A DNA stretch of 11,721 nt. Source: Verrucomicrobiales bacterium (lineage in GTDB: Bacteria; Verrucomicrobiota; Verrucomicrobiia; Verrucomicrobiales; DEV007). The translations under genes and the position numbers were made by a program. The first letter of the stretch is position 1; every line of letters starts with the position of its first letter. A model generated the notes under the pieces. The model was not told the origin of the DNA, did not search any database, and worked only from the letters and a program-made list of their open reading frames with translations. The stretch covers positions 1 to 11,721 of the forward strand of contig QIKC01000162.1 of the NCBI GenBank assembly GCA_003232855.1, given 5' to 3'. This document shows, one piece after another, positions 1 through 7,556 of this stretch.

Positions 1-564
1 GCTCAGGCGGTCGGCGAAGCTCACCGGTTCGCGGTAGCTGTGGTAGGCGCGCAGGTTTCGCCCCTCCCCGTCTTTGAAGCGTTCGCTGATGAAATGGGTG
101 ACGCGTTTGCGCTGGCTGAGGAGTTCCTCGAGCGCGTCGTGGTCGCGGGTGCGGGCGTCGAGCAGGGCGTTGAAGCCAGAGTCGTCCTTGCGGGTGTAGG
201 CGAGGATGAGCGGGCGCGCGTCGTCGCTTTGCTCGAAGGCGGAGAGCATGACGTCGAACTCGCGCTCGGTGCCGCTGAGATAGGGCGAGCCGTCTTTTTT
301 GCTGATGGCGTCACCGAGCGGGCTACCGAGCCGCGACCAGAGGATGAAGACGGCGATGTCGGTGCGCTGGCGTTCCGAGAGGACAAAGTCGATACCTTCT
401 TGGAAGGAGGCGGTGGCGGGGATGGCGAGGTCTTCCCAGAGGACGGGGACGAGCTCGGCATGGGCGCCGTAGCGCCGCTGCAGGGCGGCGATGACTTGTT
501 TGGATTTTTCGCGCTCCTCTTTGACGTCGCCGGGGCTGCTGATGAAGATGCGGATGGTCTGCAT
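1..564 (-). CDS. DUF4062-type N-terminal domain protein, probable STAND NTPase (3' end missing)
   Basis: The first 188 residues of a protein that continues past the left edge. It opens with MQTIRIFISSPGDVKEER, the signature of the DUF4062-like Rossmannoid domain that usually sits at the N-terminus of large multidomain proteins with a NACHT or STAND NTPase core followed by TPR or WD40 repeats. Other points consistent with this domain are VLWED (residues about 41-45), DIAVFILWSRLGSP (about 69-82), SGTEREFDVML and the YREPVSFADRLS segment that leads toward the missing part. No signal peptide or membrane segment is seen, so it is probably cytosolic. The start is the first ATG of the open frame; AAGAGAA lies about 7 bases upstream as a weak ribosome site. 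It lies 255 bases downstream of the SLOG/membrane gene on the same strand. The domain call is fairly firm; the NTPase part is inferred because it is outside the window. Confidence 0.8.
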   Translation of the reverse strand, partial: MQTIRIFISSPGDVKEEREKSKQVIAALQRRYGAHAELVPVLWEDLAIPATASFQEGIDFVLSERQRTDIAVFILWSRLGSPLGDAISKKDGSPYLSGTEREFDVMLSAFEQSDDARPLILAYTRKDDSGFNALLDARTRDHDALEELLSQRKRVTHFISERFKDGEGRNLRAYHSYREPVSFADRLS

Positions 565-819
565 AGTAGATTCTCTTTTTGTCAGGGGAGATTGCTATGA
601 GGCGCGGGGGGGTGGCAAGACATTTTTGACTCGTTCGCAGAATCCGTCGACAGTTTTCAATTAGAGTCTGTCCCAAATAGAGCTGATTTTGAATGTCACC
701 GGATTCGTGGTGCTCGGTAGCCTCGATGGTTCCGGGCAGGAGTTTGGCGGGGTCGCCGCAGGGCATGCGGTTTTTGATGCCGTGCTTGCGAATGCAATGG
801 ATGGCTTGGAGAAGGGATT
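565..819. other. Gap between the SLOG/membrane gene and the DUF4062 gene
   Basis: No convincing gene. On the minus strand a frame stays open through most of the gap but gives no protein I recognise. At 665-678 the text GTCTGTCCCAAATA resembles the ends of some insertion sequences, but no matching partner end is visible in the window. A run of seven G lies at 606-612. A 5-base stem (CCGCA 756-760, TGCGG 766-770) followed by TTTTT would be a weak terminator on the plus strand, where no gene needs it. The gap could be the scar of an insertion or deletion between two genes that were once closer. Confidence 0.35.
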
Positions 820-3132
820 TTATCCGGCGAGGAAGGGCTCTAGAGGTCGCGAGCGGTGCAGCAGGAGCCACGCAGCATTCTCATCGAGCGCCTCTTTGCC
901 GAGATCGGCCAGCAGACCCTGAAGTTCCGATTCGGCGTCGATAGCGCCTGTCGCGCCATTAGGTTTCCATTGGTCTAACAATTCGTTAGCGCGTGCGCAG
1001 GCGTTTTCGAATAGGTGCCCCATGGACTCGTACTGTCGCGCGTGTTCGGCTAGCGAGAGCTTTTCTCCCCAGGCGATCATGATCGCTCCGCCGACGAGGG
1101 CGGCGCCGATGAGGATGATCCAAAGGCTATCGCTTTTCGGAGCCCAGAATGCGAGGTGAGGAACTGTCGCGACGAGGGCGGAGATGATCCCGACGACGGT
1201 TAGGGTGACCGGTGGTCGTCCGATCGAGAGTAGGCGATCAAGGAGGCGCGGTGCGGGTTTCGGGGCGTGCGACTTGGGCCGCGACACTACTGCCCAGATG
1301 AGTGCAGCGGCGAAGGCGGTGGCTGCGATTGCGCCAAGTTTGAGTGGTTCCGTCAAGTGGGGAAGGGGGTTCAAACCAAACAGGGTGCTGGCTTTCCAGC
1401 AGAAAATCAGGGCGACTTGAATTAGGCTGCCGAGTGTTAGCGCCCAACCGAGGATATGAAACCGGTGTAACAGCGTTTCTGCCTTTGGCACCGCCTTCTT
1501 GAAAAAATGGTGCTGTGCTTGTGGCCACGCTTTGACGACTTCCGTCAAGATCAATTTGCGGTCGTTGTCGATCAGCGCGTCGAACTTTTCCTGCCTGTGC
1601 TCGTAGGGGAATGATAGTGAGCTGATGGCGTTGCGGATCCAGTTGAGCTGGCCTTTTTGGCGATGCATGTAGCACGCAGCAACTGAGGCGGAGATGCCGG
1701 CCGCTGCCCAGTAGAATTGCACCCGGAGCCCCTCAGCGATCGCTCGGGCGTCGAAACGTAGCCACTCTTTGTTGCTGCGTTTGTAGTGTCGGTAACGCAG
1801 GATGATGCACAGCAAGAGCGAGAGGGAAACGATCAGGAATGCGATGCCAAATCCCTGTTCGACGTTTTTGAGATCGAGCGTGGGGTGGCTTGCTTCGTAG
1901 GCGAAATGCCAGTGTGAGAAGCCGTGGAATGAGAGCGCGGCGAGGAAGGCGCACAGCGCCATCGAGCGCATCATCGTTTGGCGCCCGTTGTCGCAAGCCC
2001 GTGCGATGGTCGCCCCGGCCGAGCGGGCTTGTGCTATCGGCATCAGCGATTCGAGGAAATTTTTGCCCTTCTCGGTGAGTCCCGCTGCGGTGAGGGCGGG
2101 GACATTGAGCAGCGAGTGGAGATCTGTTTCCGGTTCCCGGCGCGGGGTCGTTGCCGCCTCCGCTTCGTAGTCGGAGAGCAGGCGTGTGTTGTCGCGGAGT
2201 TCGGAATAGCTCGCCGCGATGGTGGTCGCGTCCGGTGCCGTGCGGCGGGATGTCCGGTCACACTTCGGAGGGTAGGGCGGTAGGAATCGTGCGCGGGTGG
2301 AAAGCCAGTCGTTGTTTACCGCAGGTTTATGTGCTTCCATCCGTTTGTTACTACGGGTCGGGAGGTGGAGTGCCGGGCCGCTGTCCGTCCATGGGAAGTG
2401 GTTCGAGACGGGCAGGATGCCTGCGGTGGGGCCGCGGCGCAGCACGTCCACGATGGTCGCGGTACCGGCTCCCGCCTCCAGATCCGCGGCCTGGTCATCC
2501 GTTGCATCGTAGAGGGCGATCATCAGATGGCTGTAGCTGGCGACAAATTCGCCAGCTGCCCGGTAACGGAGGTGGCGCCGATCGCGGTCGGAAAGGTCGC
2601 TTTGGAACTGTTCCATGCGGCGTGTGGGATCGAGGTCGAGGTCGCTCGCCAGCAGCACCGGGAAGGTGTCGATAGGCTGCGAGGTGTCGATGCGCTGCGA
2701 GGTGTTGGTGATCAGAGTGTTGAAGAGCTCCTGTGCGTCCGCCACTACCCCGGTTCCATGGAACGAACTGGATTCGCGGTATAGCGGCGCGGGGAATGGT
2801 AGCGGCGCCCGTACCTCGATTCCCTCTTCCTGAGCGATCTGCGCGGCGAGGGTGTCGGCACCCGGCGCCAAGGAGGTCAATAGCACGATCCTTTGCCCCG
2901 CTAAGCCAAGCCCCGGGAGCGGGATGGATTTGTTGCCAGATTCGCCACTGGCGAGTTGCGGCCACCAAGATTGGTGCACAGCCGCGTCGTCGGAGGGGTT
3001 GTTCGGGTCATCCCGCAGCCAGCGGAACACCGTGCGCAGCCGTTCGCGAACGGCTTTCTGATCGCATTCGGGGATGTCCATGTAGCCGGTGATGCCGACG
3101 ACAAAGGCTGGGCTGGAAGGGGAGTGGCTCAT
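820..3132 (-). CDS. SLOG-like domain plus multi-pass membrane protein
   Basis: A 770-residue protein that appears complete. Residues 1-255 look like a SLOG (nucleotide-binding Rossmann) domain: GITGYMDI (13-20) sits where relatives usually have GITGHRD, RIVLLTSLAPGADTLAAQIA (81-100) is the second phosphate-loop-like strand and helix, and SHLMIALYDATDD (201-213) matches the following strand. Residues 389-408, 426-446, 557-578, 598-616, 641-660 and 668-688 are hydrophobic and probably cross the membrane. FDARAIAEGLRVQFYWAAAG (460-479) and the final LGKEALDENAAWLLLHRSRP (744-763) look like conserved blocks of the long SLOG/membrane proteins, so the C-terminus is intact. In the SLOG network such domains are thought to bind or sense nucleotide signals and membrane parts to act as effectors; for this protein that is inference. 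It starts 37 bases after selB and precedes the DUF4062 gene, both on its strand. No Shine-Dalgarno site is seen. Confidence 0.75.
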   Translation of the reverse strand: MSHSPSSPAFVVGITGYMDIPECDQKAVRERLRTVFRWLRDDPNNPSDDAAVHQSWWPQLASGESGNKSIPLPGLGLAGQRIVLLTSLAPGADTLAAQIAQEEGIEVRAPLPFPAPLYRESSSFHGTGVVADAQELFNTLITNTSQRIDTSQPIDTFPVLLASDLDLDPTRRMEQFQSDLSDRDRRHLRYRAAGEFVASYSHLMIALYDATDDQAADLEAGAGTATIVDVLRRGPTAGILPVSNHFPWTDSGPALHLPTRSNKRMEAHKPAVNNDWLSTRARFLPPYPPKCDRTSRRTAPDATTIAASYSELRDNTRLLSDYEAEAATTPRREPETDLHSLLNVPALTAAGLTEKGKNFLESLMPIAQARSAGATIARACDNGRQTMMRSMALCAFLAALSFHGFSHWHFAYEASHPTLDLKNVEQGFGIAFLIVSLSLLLCIILRYRHYKRSNKEWLRFDARAIAEGLRVQFYWAAAGISASVAACYMHRQKGQLNWIRNAISSLSFPYEHRQEKFDALIDNDRKLILTEVVKAWPQAQHHFFKKAVPKAETLLHRFHILGWALTLGSLIQVALIFCWKASTLFGLNPLPHLTEPLKLGAIAATAFAAALIWAVVSRPKSHAPKPAPRLLDRLLSIGRPPVTLTVVGIISALVATVPHLAFWAPKSDSLWIILIGAALVGGAIMIAWGEKLSLAEHARQYESMGHLFENACARANELLDQWKPNGATGAIDAESELQGLLADLGKEALDENAAWLLLHRSRPLEPFLAG

Positions 3133-3169
3133 CGGTGGGCAGGTAAGCGGAAGGTGGGTTTGAATTTTG

Positions 3170-5101
3170 CTACGGGTGCTTCTTTTTTGTTAGCGCCCGC
3201 AAGTCGCCTTGGCGTACGGTGACGCCTTGGCGGTCGAGGTGTTCTAACAAGGGAATGAGGATTCGGCGGGTGGTGCCGAGGGCGCCGCGTAGGTCGGCGG
3301 CGGTGGAGGGGCCGTGGTTGCGGATGTGCGCCTGCACCGCGGTGGTGGCGGTGGCGTAGTGGGTACTGAGCAGGATCGCCTTTTCGTCGAGTTGTATGGC
3401 TTCGCCGGTCTCGAGCAGGAATTTGAGGGCGGTGGTTTCGGCGGTGCTTTTCGCCAGCTCTTTGGGGCTCGGGGGTTCGAGGGGGTTGGCGTCGAGCGCT
3501 TTGCGGATCTTGTCGCCGGCGGCGCGCAGTTCGGGAGGGAGTTGCGGGGCGTGGGCGGCGGCGCGGATGATGGTGCCGCTGCGCACGTAGCCTTCGGCGG
3601 CGAGTCCTTCGACCAGCGCGTCGAAGAGCTTCGGGTCGGGCAGGCGCTTTTTCATGAAGCTGCGCAGCTCGCTGAGGTCGAGGCCGGGGCGTTCGGGGTG
3701 TTTTTCGTGGATGGTCTGAATGCGGCGGCCAGCCACCTCGGAGATGTCGTTCCACCAGGGGCGCTCGAGCAGCCAGCCGTCGGTGGCGACTAGGTCGCAG
3801 GCGGCGATGGCGGCTTCGATCTCGGGCGCGGAAAATTGGGATTGGGCGAGGATGCCGTCGGCGAGGATGGCGCGTTCGCGGGCTAGTAGCGAGTCGAGGT
3901 AGACTCCGGCTGCGGGGTCTCCTGCGGCGCGCTGTTGCAGGAAGGCGAATTGCTCGGGGCGTCGGTAGCTGCGCGCGGGCGGTAGCGGATCGAGCACGGT
4001 GCCGCCGCTGAGGGTGAAGCGTTTTGACCAATCGCGCAGCACGAAGCGGTCGCCGGCGAAGGTGTAGGCGGGGCGGTCGAGGCGCAGCTCGGCGATGGCG
4101 CTCTCGCCGATGCCCAGTTCGCGATTTTCGAAAAACAGTACGCGCGCGGCGATGTTGGCGCTGCCGTGGTGCAGGCGTACGCGCGCTGCGTGTTCGATCG
4201 GCCTGCCGCCGGTCGAGTCGCGGCTGCCGCGTTCTAACAAAACGTGGATACGGCGTGCGCTCTCGCCACCGCCCGCAGTGACGACATCGCCGCGGCGCAC
4301 GCCTTCGCGCGCTTTGCCTTTGCGGATGCCGATGTCGGGCAGGTTGAGGGCGGCGCGGGTGCCGGGCGCTGCGGTTCCGGCATCGCTGTTGTGGCTTTGG
4401 ATGCCGCGCACGCCTGCTTCGACCCCTTGGGGTTGCAGGGTGATTTTCTGGCCTTTGGCGAAGTGGCCGCCGGTCACGCTGCCGGTGACGACGGTGCCGA
4501 CGCCTTGTGGCGAGAACACGCGATCGACGGAGAGCCGGGGTTTGCCGATGTCGGTGGGCGGCGGGGTTTCCCGTAACGCCGTCGCCAGAGCGGCGCGCAG
4601 CGCGTCCAGTCCGTCGCCGATGATGGCGCAGACTGGAATAATGGGTGCCCCGGCGAAGGCGCTGCCCTCTAACGCTTCGGCGACGGTCGCTGCTGAGAAC
4701 TCGATATCATCGACGGTGTCGGCTTTGGTCAGAGCCACTACGGCGGAGCGCACGCCTAGGTAGCTGAGGATTTGCAAGTGCTCTTCGGACTGTGGCATCC
4801 AGCCGTCGTCGGCGGCGACAACAAACAATGCGAGGTCGATGGAGCCGACCCCGGCGACCATGTTTTTGACAAAGTCGGCATGTCCCGGGACGTCGATGAT
4901 GCCGAGATTGAAAACCTTTTCCGGTGCGTTCGGGTCGGCGAGTTCGAGCTGCGCGAAGCCGAGGTCGATGGTCATGCCGCGCGCCTTTTCCTCCGGCAGT
5001 CGATCGGGATCGGTGCCGGTGAGTGCCTCGATGAGGGTGCTCTTGCCGTGGTCGATGTGGCCGGCGGTGCCGACGATGTAGTTGGGGGTGCGGTTCTCCA
5101 T
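3170..5101 (-). CDS. selB: Selenocysteine-specific translation elongation factor SelB
   Basis: A 643-residue GTPase that delivers selenocysteyl-tRNA to UGA codons followed by a SECIS element. The GTP-binding domain shows the P-loop GHIDHGKST (14-22), switch I with RGMTIDLGF (41-49), DVPGH (70-74) and TKAD (125-128), the form of the base-recognition motif usual in SelB in place of the NKxD of EF-Tu. [14 protein letters not shown] (196-209) belongs to domain 2. The C-terminal third holds winged-helix repeats; the last, with [20 protein letters not shown] near the end, would bind the SECIS RNA. The length is close to the 614 residues of the E. coli protein. An in-frame extension upstream exists, but it overlaps the lipoprotein gene and is low-complexity; the ATG just before [13 protein letters not shown] gives the normal N-terminus. 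It starts 7 bases after the lipoprotein stop. selA, selC and selD are not in this window and must lie elsewhere if the pathway works. Confidence 0.95.
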   Translation of the reverse strand: MENRTPNYIVGTAGHIDHGKSTLIEALTGTDPDRLPEEKARGMTIDLGFAQLELADPNAPEKVFNLGIIDVPGHADFVKNMVAGVGSIDLALFVVAADDGWMPQSEEHLQILSYLGVRSAVVALTKADTVDDIEFSAATVAEALEGSAFAGAPIIPVCAIIGDGLDALRAALATALRETPPPTDIGKPRLSVDRVFSPQGVGTVVTGSVTGGHFAKGQKITLQPQGVEAGVRGIQSHNSDAGTAAPGTRAALNLPDIGIRKGKAREGVRRGDVVTAGGGESARRIHVLLERGSRDSTGGRPIEHAARVRLHHGSANIAARVLFFENRELGIGESAIAELRLDRPAYTFAGDRFVLRDWSKRFTLSGGTVLDPLPPARSYRRPEQFAFLQQRAAGDPAAGVYLDSLLARERAILADGILAQSQFSAPEIEAAIAACDLVATDGWLLERPWWNDISEVAGRRIQTIHEKHPERPGLDLSELRSFMKKRLPDPKLFDALVEGLAAEGYVRSGTIIRAAAHAPQLPPELRAAGDKIRKALDANPLEPPSPKELAKSTAETTALKFLLETGEAIQLDEKAILLSTHYATATTAVQAHIRNHGPSTAADLRGALGTTRRILIPLLEHLDRQGVTVRQGDLRALTKKKHP

Positions 5102-5108
5102 TGTCAGT

Positions 5109-5642
5109 TCAGCGCTGCGGAGGGCAGAGCGGGCAGGCGGCGTAGATCGTGTCGGTGGATTCCCGATTGGAGAAGGCTCCACGGCGGAGATTGCTCTCGG
5201 GCATCCACCAGTAGTCTTTGCCGAAATACTTCGCGTAGCTGCGCGGGTGGCCGGGGATGCCGTTGCTGAGGAGGATGACGTGCAGCGCCTCGTGGCGGAC
5301 CAACCAATCCGGGATGGCTCCCTTGCGATGGGCAAAGGTGACCGTGGCATGCCGGTCGATCACTTTCCAAGAGGTGAGCCCGCCCTGCTGGCGACCGCGG
5401 ATCTTGGCGACGGGCATCCCGCGCCAGTCGGTATAGCGAGCTCGCACGGGTGGTCTCAGCTCGATCGTGCGGCCCCGGTAGCGCCGTCCGGTGCGGCGCT
5501 CGAGGTCGTGAATTTCGCCCCTGATGCGCCTCACTAGGCGGCTCTGTCCCTCCGGGGCGAGGATGGTGGCGTCGCTGTGCGGCGTCGTACACGCCGGGGT
5601 GAACAGCGCGCACAGTAGGCTAAGTAACAAAAAACGGATCAT
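5109..5642 (-). CDS. Small lipoprotein or exported protein with HEALH zinc-metallopeptidase motif
   Basis: A 177-residue protein. It begins with MIRFLLLSLLCALFTPAC, a short hydrophobic export signal ending at Cys18, which could be lipidated, although TPAC is a poor lipobox; an ordinary signal peptide is the alternative. Residues 112-121 read DWLVRHEALH, an HExxH zinc-binding motif with Glu118 as the candidate catalytic base; His132 in GIPGHP or a later residue could be the third ligand. The C-terminus has a CPLC pair (170-173). I do not recognise a named family. The open frame reaches 5774, but the upstream part is AT-rich, unlike the coding region, and the chosen start puts the signal peptide at the N-terminus and a candidate promoter just ahead. 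It is the first gene of a tight minus-strand run and ends 7 bases before selB, so the two are probably co-transcribed; no functional link is evident. Confidence 0.7.
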   Translation of the reverse strand: MIRFLLLSLLCALFTPACTTPHSDATILAPEGQSRLVRRIRGEIHDLERRTGRRYRGRTIELRPPVRARYTDWRGMPVAKIRGRQQGGLTSWKVIDRHATVTFAHRKGAIPDWLVRHEALHVILLSNGIPGHPRSYAKYFGKDYWWMPESNLRRGAFSNRESTDTIYAACPLCPPQR

Positions 5643-5664
5643 CTCAGGGGGTGTGAAACGGCTT

Positions 5665-5693
5665 ATCCTAGCACGTTTTGCGGGGGATTGGAA
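5665..5693 (-). promoter_or_regulatory. Candidate sigma-70-type promoter for the lipoprotein-selB run
   Basis: Read on the minus strand, TAGGAT (5670-5665) is preceded by TG and one base, giving an extended -10 element. TTCCAA lies 17 bases further upstream (5693-5688) and is a poor -35. Transcription would start about 15-20 bases before the ATG at 5642, which supports that start. No experimental support. Confidence 0.35.
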
Positions 5694-5705
5694 AGGCCAT
5701 AACTG

Positions 5706-5722
5706 CGAGCGGGGAACGCTCG
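5706..5722. repeat. Perfect 6-base inverted repeat in the divergent promoter region
   Basis: CGAGCG (5706-5711) and CGCTCG (5717-5722) are separated by GGGAA. The dyad sits in the 140-base region between two divergent genes, about 60 bases before the ABC ATPase and 60 before the lipoprotein start, where an operator would be expected. There is no U-run, so it does not look like a terminator. Confidence 0.35.
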
Positions 5723-5772
5723 AAAGCGCTGTAATTTTGAGATTTTTCTTTTTCTGCGGTGGCAATTCCGTC

Positions 5773-5782
5773 AAGGTGAGGA
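5773..5782 (+). promoter_or_regulatory. Ribosome binding site of the ABC ATPase
   Basis: AAGGTGAGGA lies directly before the ATG at 5783. It is the only clear Shine-Dalgarno-like sequence among the ten starts in the window and fixes this start. Confidence 0.55.
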
Positions 5783-6583
5783 ATGGGAAAAAAGAGAAAG
5801 CTCAAACTGATCAAACCGGTTATCGAGGTGTGCAAGCTATCGATCAAATTCGATCGTCTGGTTTTGCGCAAGCTGTCTTGGAAGATTAAGAAGGGCGAGC
5901 AGTGGGTGCTGTTGGGGAGCAATGGTTCGGGGAAAACGACCTTACTGATGGCCATCGCTGGCTACATTCCGCCGACGCGGGGCGAGATTTTAATCGGTGA
6001 CGAGGGTGTCTCGTGGACAGATCTGCGCAAAGATGTCTGCATCGTCAGCGCCAGCATCGCACAGCGGATCGACCCCGCGGAGAGCGCCTTCGATGTGGTT
6101 CTCAGTGGCAAGGATGCGATGATCAACCGCTGGGGACCTGTTTCGCGGGAAGATCGTAAAAAGACGCATAAGGTGTTGAGGAAGACGGAGGTAGATCATT
6201 TGGCAAGCCGTCGTTGGGGGGTGCTTTCGCAAGGAGAGCGGCAGCGGGTGCTGGTCGGGCGCGCCTTGATGGGAAAGTGCAGGGTGTTGATTCTCGACGA
6301 GCCTTGTGCGGGGCTGGATCCGGTGGCGCGCGAGGAATTTCTCGAATTCATCGAGCGTCTGGCGACCCGTCAACGCGGGGCGCCGACGATTATTTTCGTG
6401 ACCCACCACGTCGAGGAAATCATGCCCTGTTTCACCCATGCCGCGCTGTTGGCAGAGGGGGAGCTTATCGCCGCCGGTCCGCTGGATGAGGTGATGAAGA
6501 CGTCAAAACTGCGCTCGACCTTTGGAGAATGGGTCAAATTGCGCAAGAGCGGTGGGCGCTATCGTTTGAAGGTGGAGTGGTAG
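5783..6583 (+). CDS. ABC transporter ATP-binding protein, stand-alone (ModF/COG1119-like)
   Basis: A 266-residue single-domain ABC ATPase. All catalytic elements are visible: Walker A GSNGSGKTT (45-53), a Q-loop around Gln94, signature LSQGE (148-152), Walker B RVLILDEP (167-174), D-loop GLD (177-179) and the switch histidine in THH (207-209). The order and spacing, with FVTHHVEEIMPCFTHAALL near residues 205-223, resemble the ModF/YlmA-type cassettes rather than sugar or peptide importers. No permease or binding-protein gene is next to it, so substrate and partner are unknown; it may pair with a membrane protein coded elsewhere or act without one. The start has a good ribosome site. It is divergent from the lipoprotein-selB run and converges on the next gene, with only 7 bases between the two stops, so the transcripts probably overlap at their 3' ends. 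Confidence 0.88.
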   Translation: MGKKRKLKLIKPVIEVCKLSIKFDRLVLRKLSWKIKKGEQWVLLGSNGSGKTTLLMAIAGYIPPTRGEILIGDEGVSWTDLRKDVCIVSASIAQRIDPAESAFDVVLSGKDAMINRWGPVSREDRKKTHKVLRKTEVDHLASRRWGVLSQGERQRVLVGRALMGKCRVLILDEPCAGLDPVAREEFLEFIERLATRQRGAPTIIFVTHHVEEIMPCFTHAALLAEGELIAAGPLDEVMKTSKLRSTFGEWVKLRKSGGRYRLKVEW

Positions 6584-6590
6584 CGGCGGC

Positions 6591-7451
6591 TTATTGGGCG
6601 TAGCTTCTTGCGCGGTTGCGCCAGCCGGGCAGCCAATGGCTCTCGTCTTTCGGGGCGTTGGCGACTCGGCGGGTCAGCACTCGGTCAGCGGCCTTGGCGT
6701 ATTCGCGGGCGGCGGCGATCCCGCGCGGGCTGCCACGCATGTCTTGCAGCACTTGCAGCATGCCCCAACCCTGTCCCCGGTAGCGTTCGCTGGCACTGGT
6801 GCCCTCGCCTTTGAAATTGACGTAATCCATGAGGGCGTATTTCCCGGATGCGGTCTCCGCCACGGCGTAGAAGCGCCCACGGATGCTGGCTCGCTCGCCA
6901 GCCGGCACTTTCGACAGCATTTTCGGCAGTGCCCGTTCGAGGCGTTGCAGGATGAATTCGGTCTGTAACGGGATGGTTTTGTGCAAGAACTGGCGCAGCT
7001 CTCGCATGGCGGGCGAATTTTTTGCGGCGAGGAACTCCGCTCGCGATTTCCAAGGGCAGGCGGCGCTGCGGGCGACGGCTGGCACGGTGGCGCCGCGCGC
7101 CACCAGGAAGCGTATCAGTGGCGGGAAGCTCTCCTCGAAGGGGCCGCGCTTTCCGGCGTGGTACCAGATAAAGTGGCCGATGCCCAGCGAGGCGAAGTAT
7201 TCGCCCCGGTTCCAACTGGTGAGGCCGGAAACGGTGCCGCCACATTCGTTCTGCCAAATTTTCTTGCCGATCTGCTTCGCCTCCGCTGGGGAAATTTGGA
7301 TCTTCGTAGTAGCGTAAATTTGAGCTGGCGCCTTGCTGGCATCGGCTGATCCAGTGCTGCAGGCGGGCAGGATCAGCGCGGTCAAGGTGGCGGCCAGCGT
7401 GGCGGCGGTCGGTGTATGGACAGTTCGATTTCGCATTTTTCGGCTTTGCAT
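6591..7451 (-). CDS. Conserved lipoprotein with a lysozyme-like pattern
   Basis: A 286-residue protein with a basic N-terminus, a hydrophobic stretch (about 17-28) and the lipobox LPAC with Cys31, so a probable lipoprotein on the periplasmic side. After the signal the text IWQNECGG (65-72) and, about twenty residues on, ASLGIGHFIW (87-96) recalls T4-type GH24 lysozymes, where the catalytic Glu is followed by GIGH. On that model Glu69 would be catalytic. The later block ALMDYVNFKGEGTSASERYR (206-225) looks conserved. A peptidoglycan-cleaving or remodelling role is therefore reasonable, but this is inference from a short pattern, and a Cys directly after the Glu is unusual. A second ATG at 7436 would give a protein five residues shorter with a signal peptide that works as well; neither start has a Shine-Dalgarno site. 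It converges on the ABC ATPase and is divergent from pntAA. Confidence 0.7.
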   Translation of the reverse strand: MQSRKMRNRTVHTPTAATLAATLTALILPACSTGSADASKAPAQIYATTKIQISPAEAKQIGKKIWQNECGGTVSGLTSWNRGEYFASLGIGHFIWYHAGKRGPFEESFPPLIRFLVARGATVPAVARSAACPWKSRAEFLAAKNSPAMRELRQFLHKTIPLQTEFILQRLERALPKMLSKVPAGERASIRGRFYAVAETASGKYALMDYVNFKGEGTSASERYRGQGWGMLQVLQDMRGSPRGIAAAREYAKAADRVLTRRVANAPKDESHWLPGWRNRARSYAQ

Positions 7452-7556
7452 CTTTGGTTAACAAAGCCTAAATATCCCTTCTGGCGACCGCTTTCCTGTG
7501 GTGCCGATATTGCGATTGGACAAAGTCGCCCAATTCTCTAGCCTAATCGCTTATTT

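Noticed and set aside
756..775. Short stem followed by five T on the plus strand
   Set aside because: A 5-base stem with no plus-strand gene upstream; unlikely to be a real terminator.
3129..4031. Long open frame on the minus strand overlapping selB
   Set aside because: It is an Arg/Pro-rich shadow frame of a GC-rich gene; selB has clear family motifs in the other frame.
5102..5111. UGA stop of the lipoprotein just before selB as a possible selenocysteine codon
   Set aside because: Read-through would continue with no conserved sequence, and no SECIS-like hairpin is evident directly after it.
974..5632. Leu-Leu pairs written TTG TTA in several minus-strand genes
   Set aside because: pntB uses CTG TTG for a Leu-Leu pair, and the sample is too small to claim a codon-pair rule.
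7516..7544. Possible promoter of pntAA (TTGGAC, 17 bases, TAGCCT)
   Set aside because: Each hexamer matches the consensus at only about three positions; this is no better than chance in a 100-base gap.
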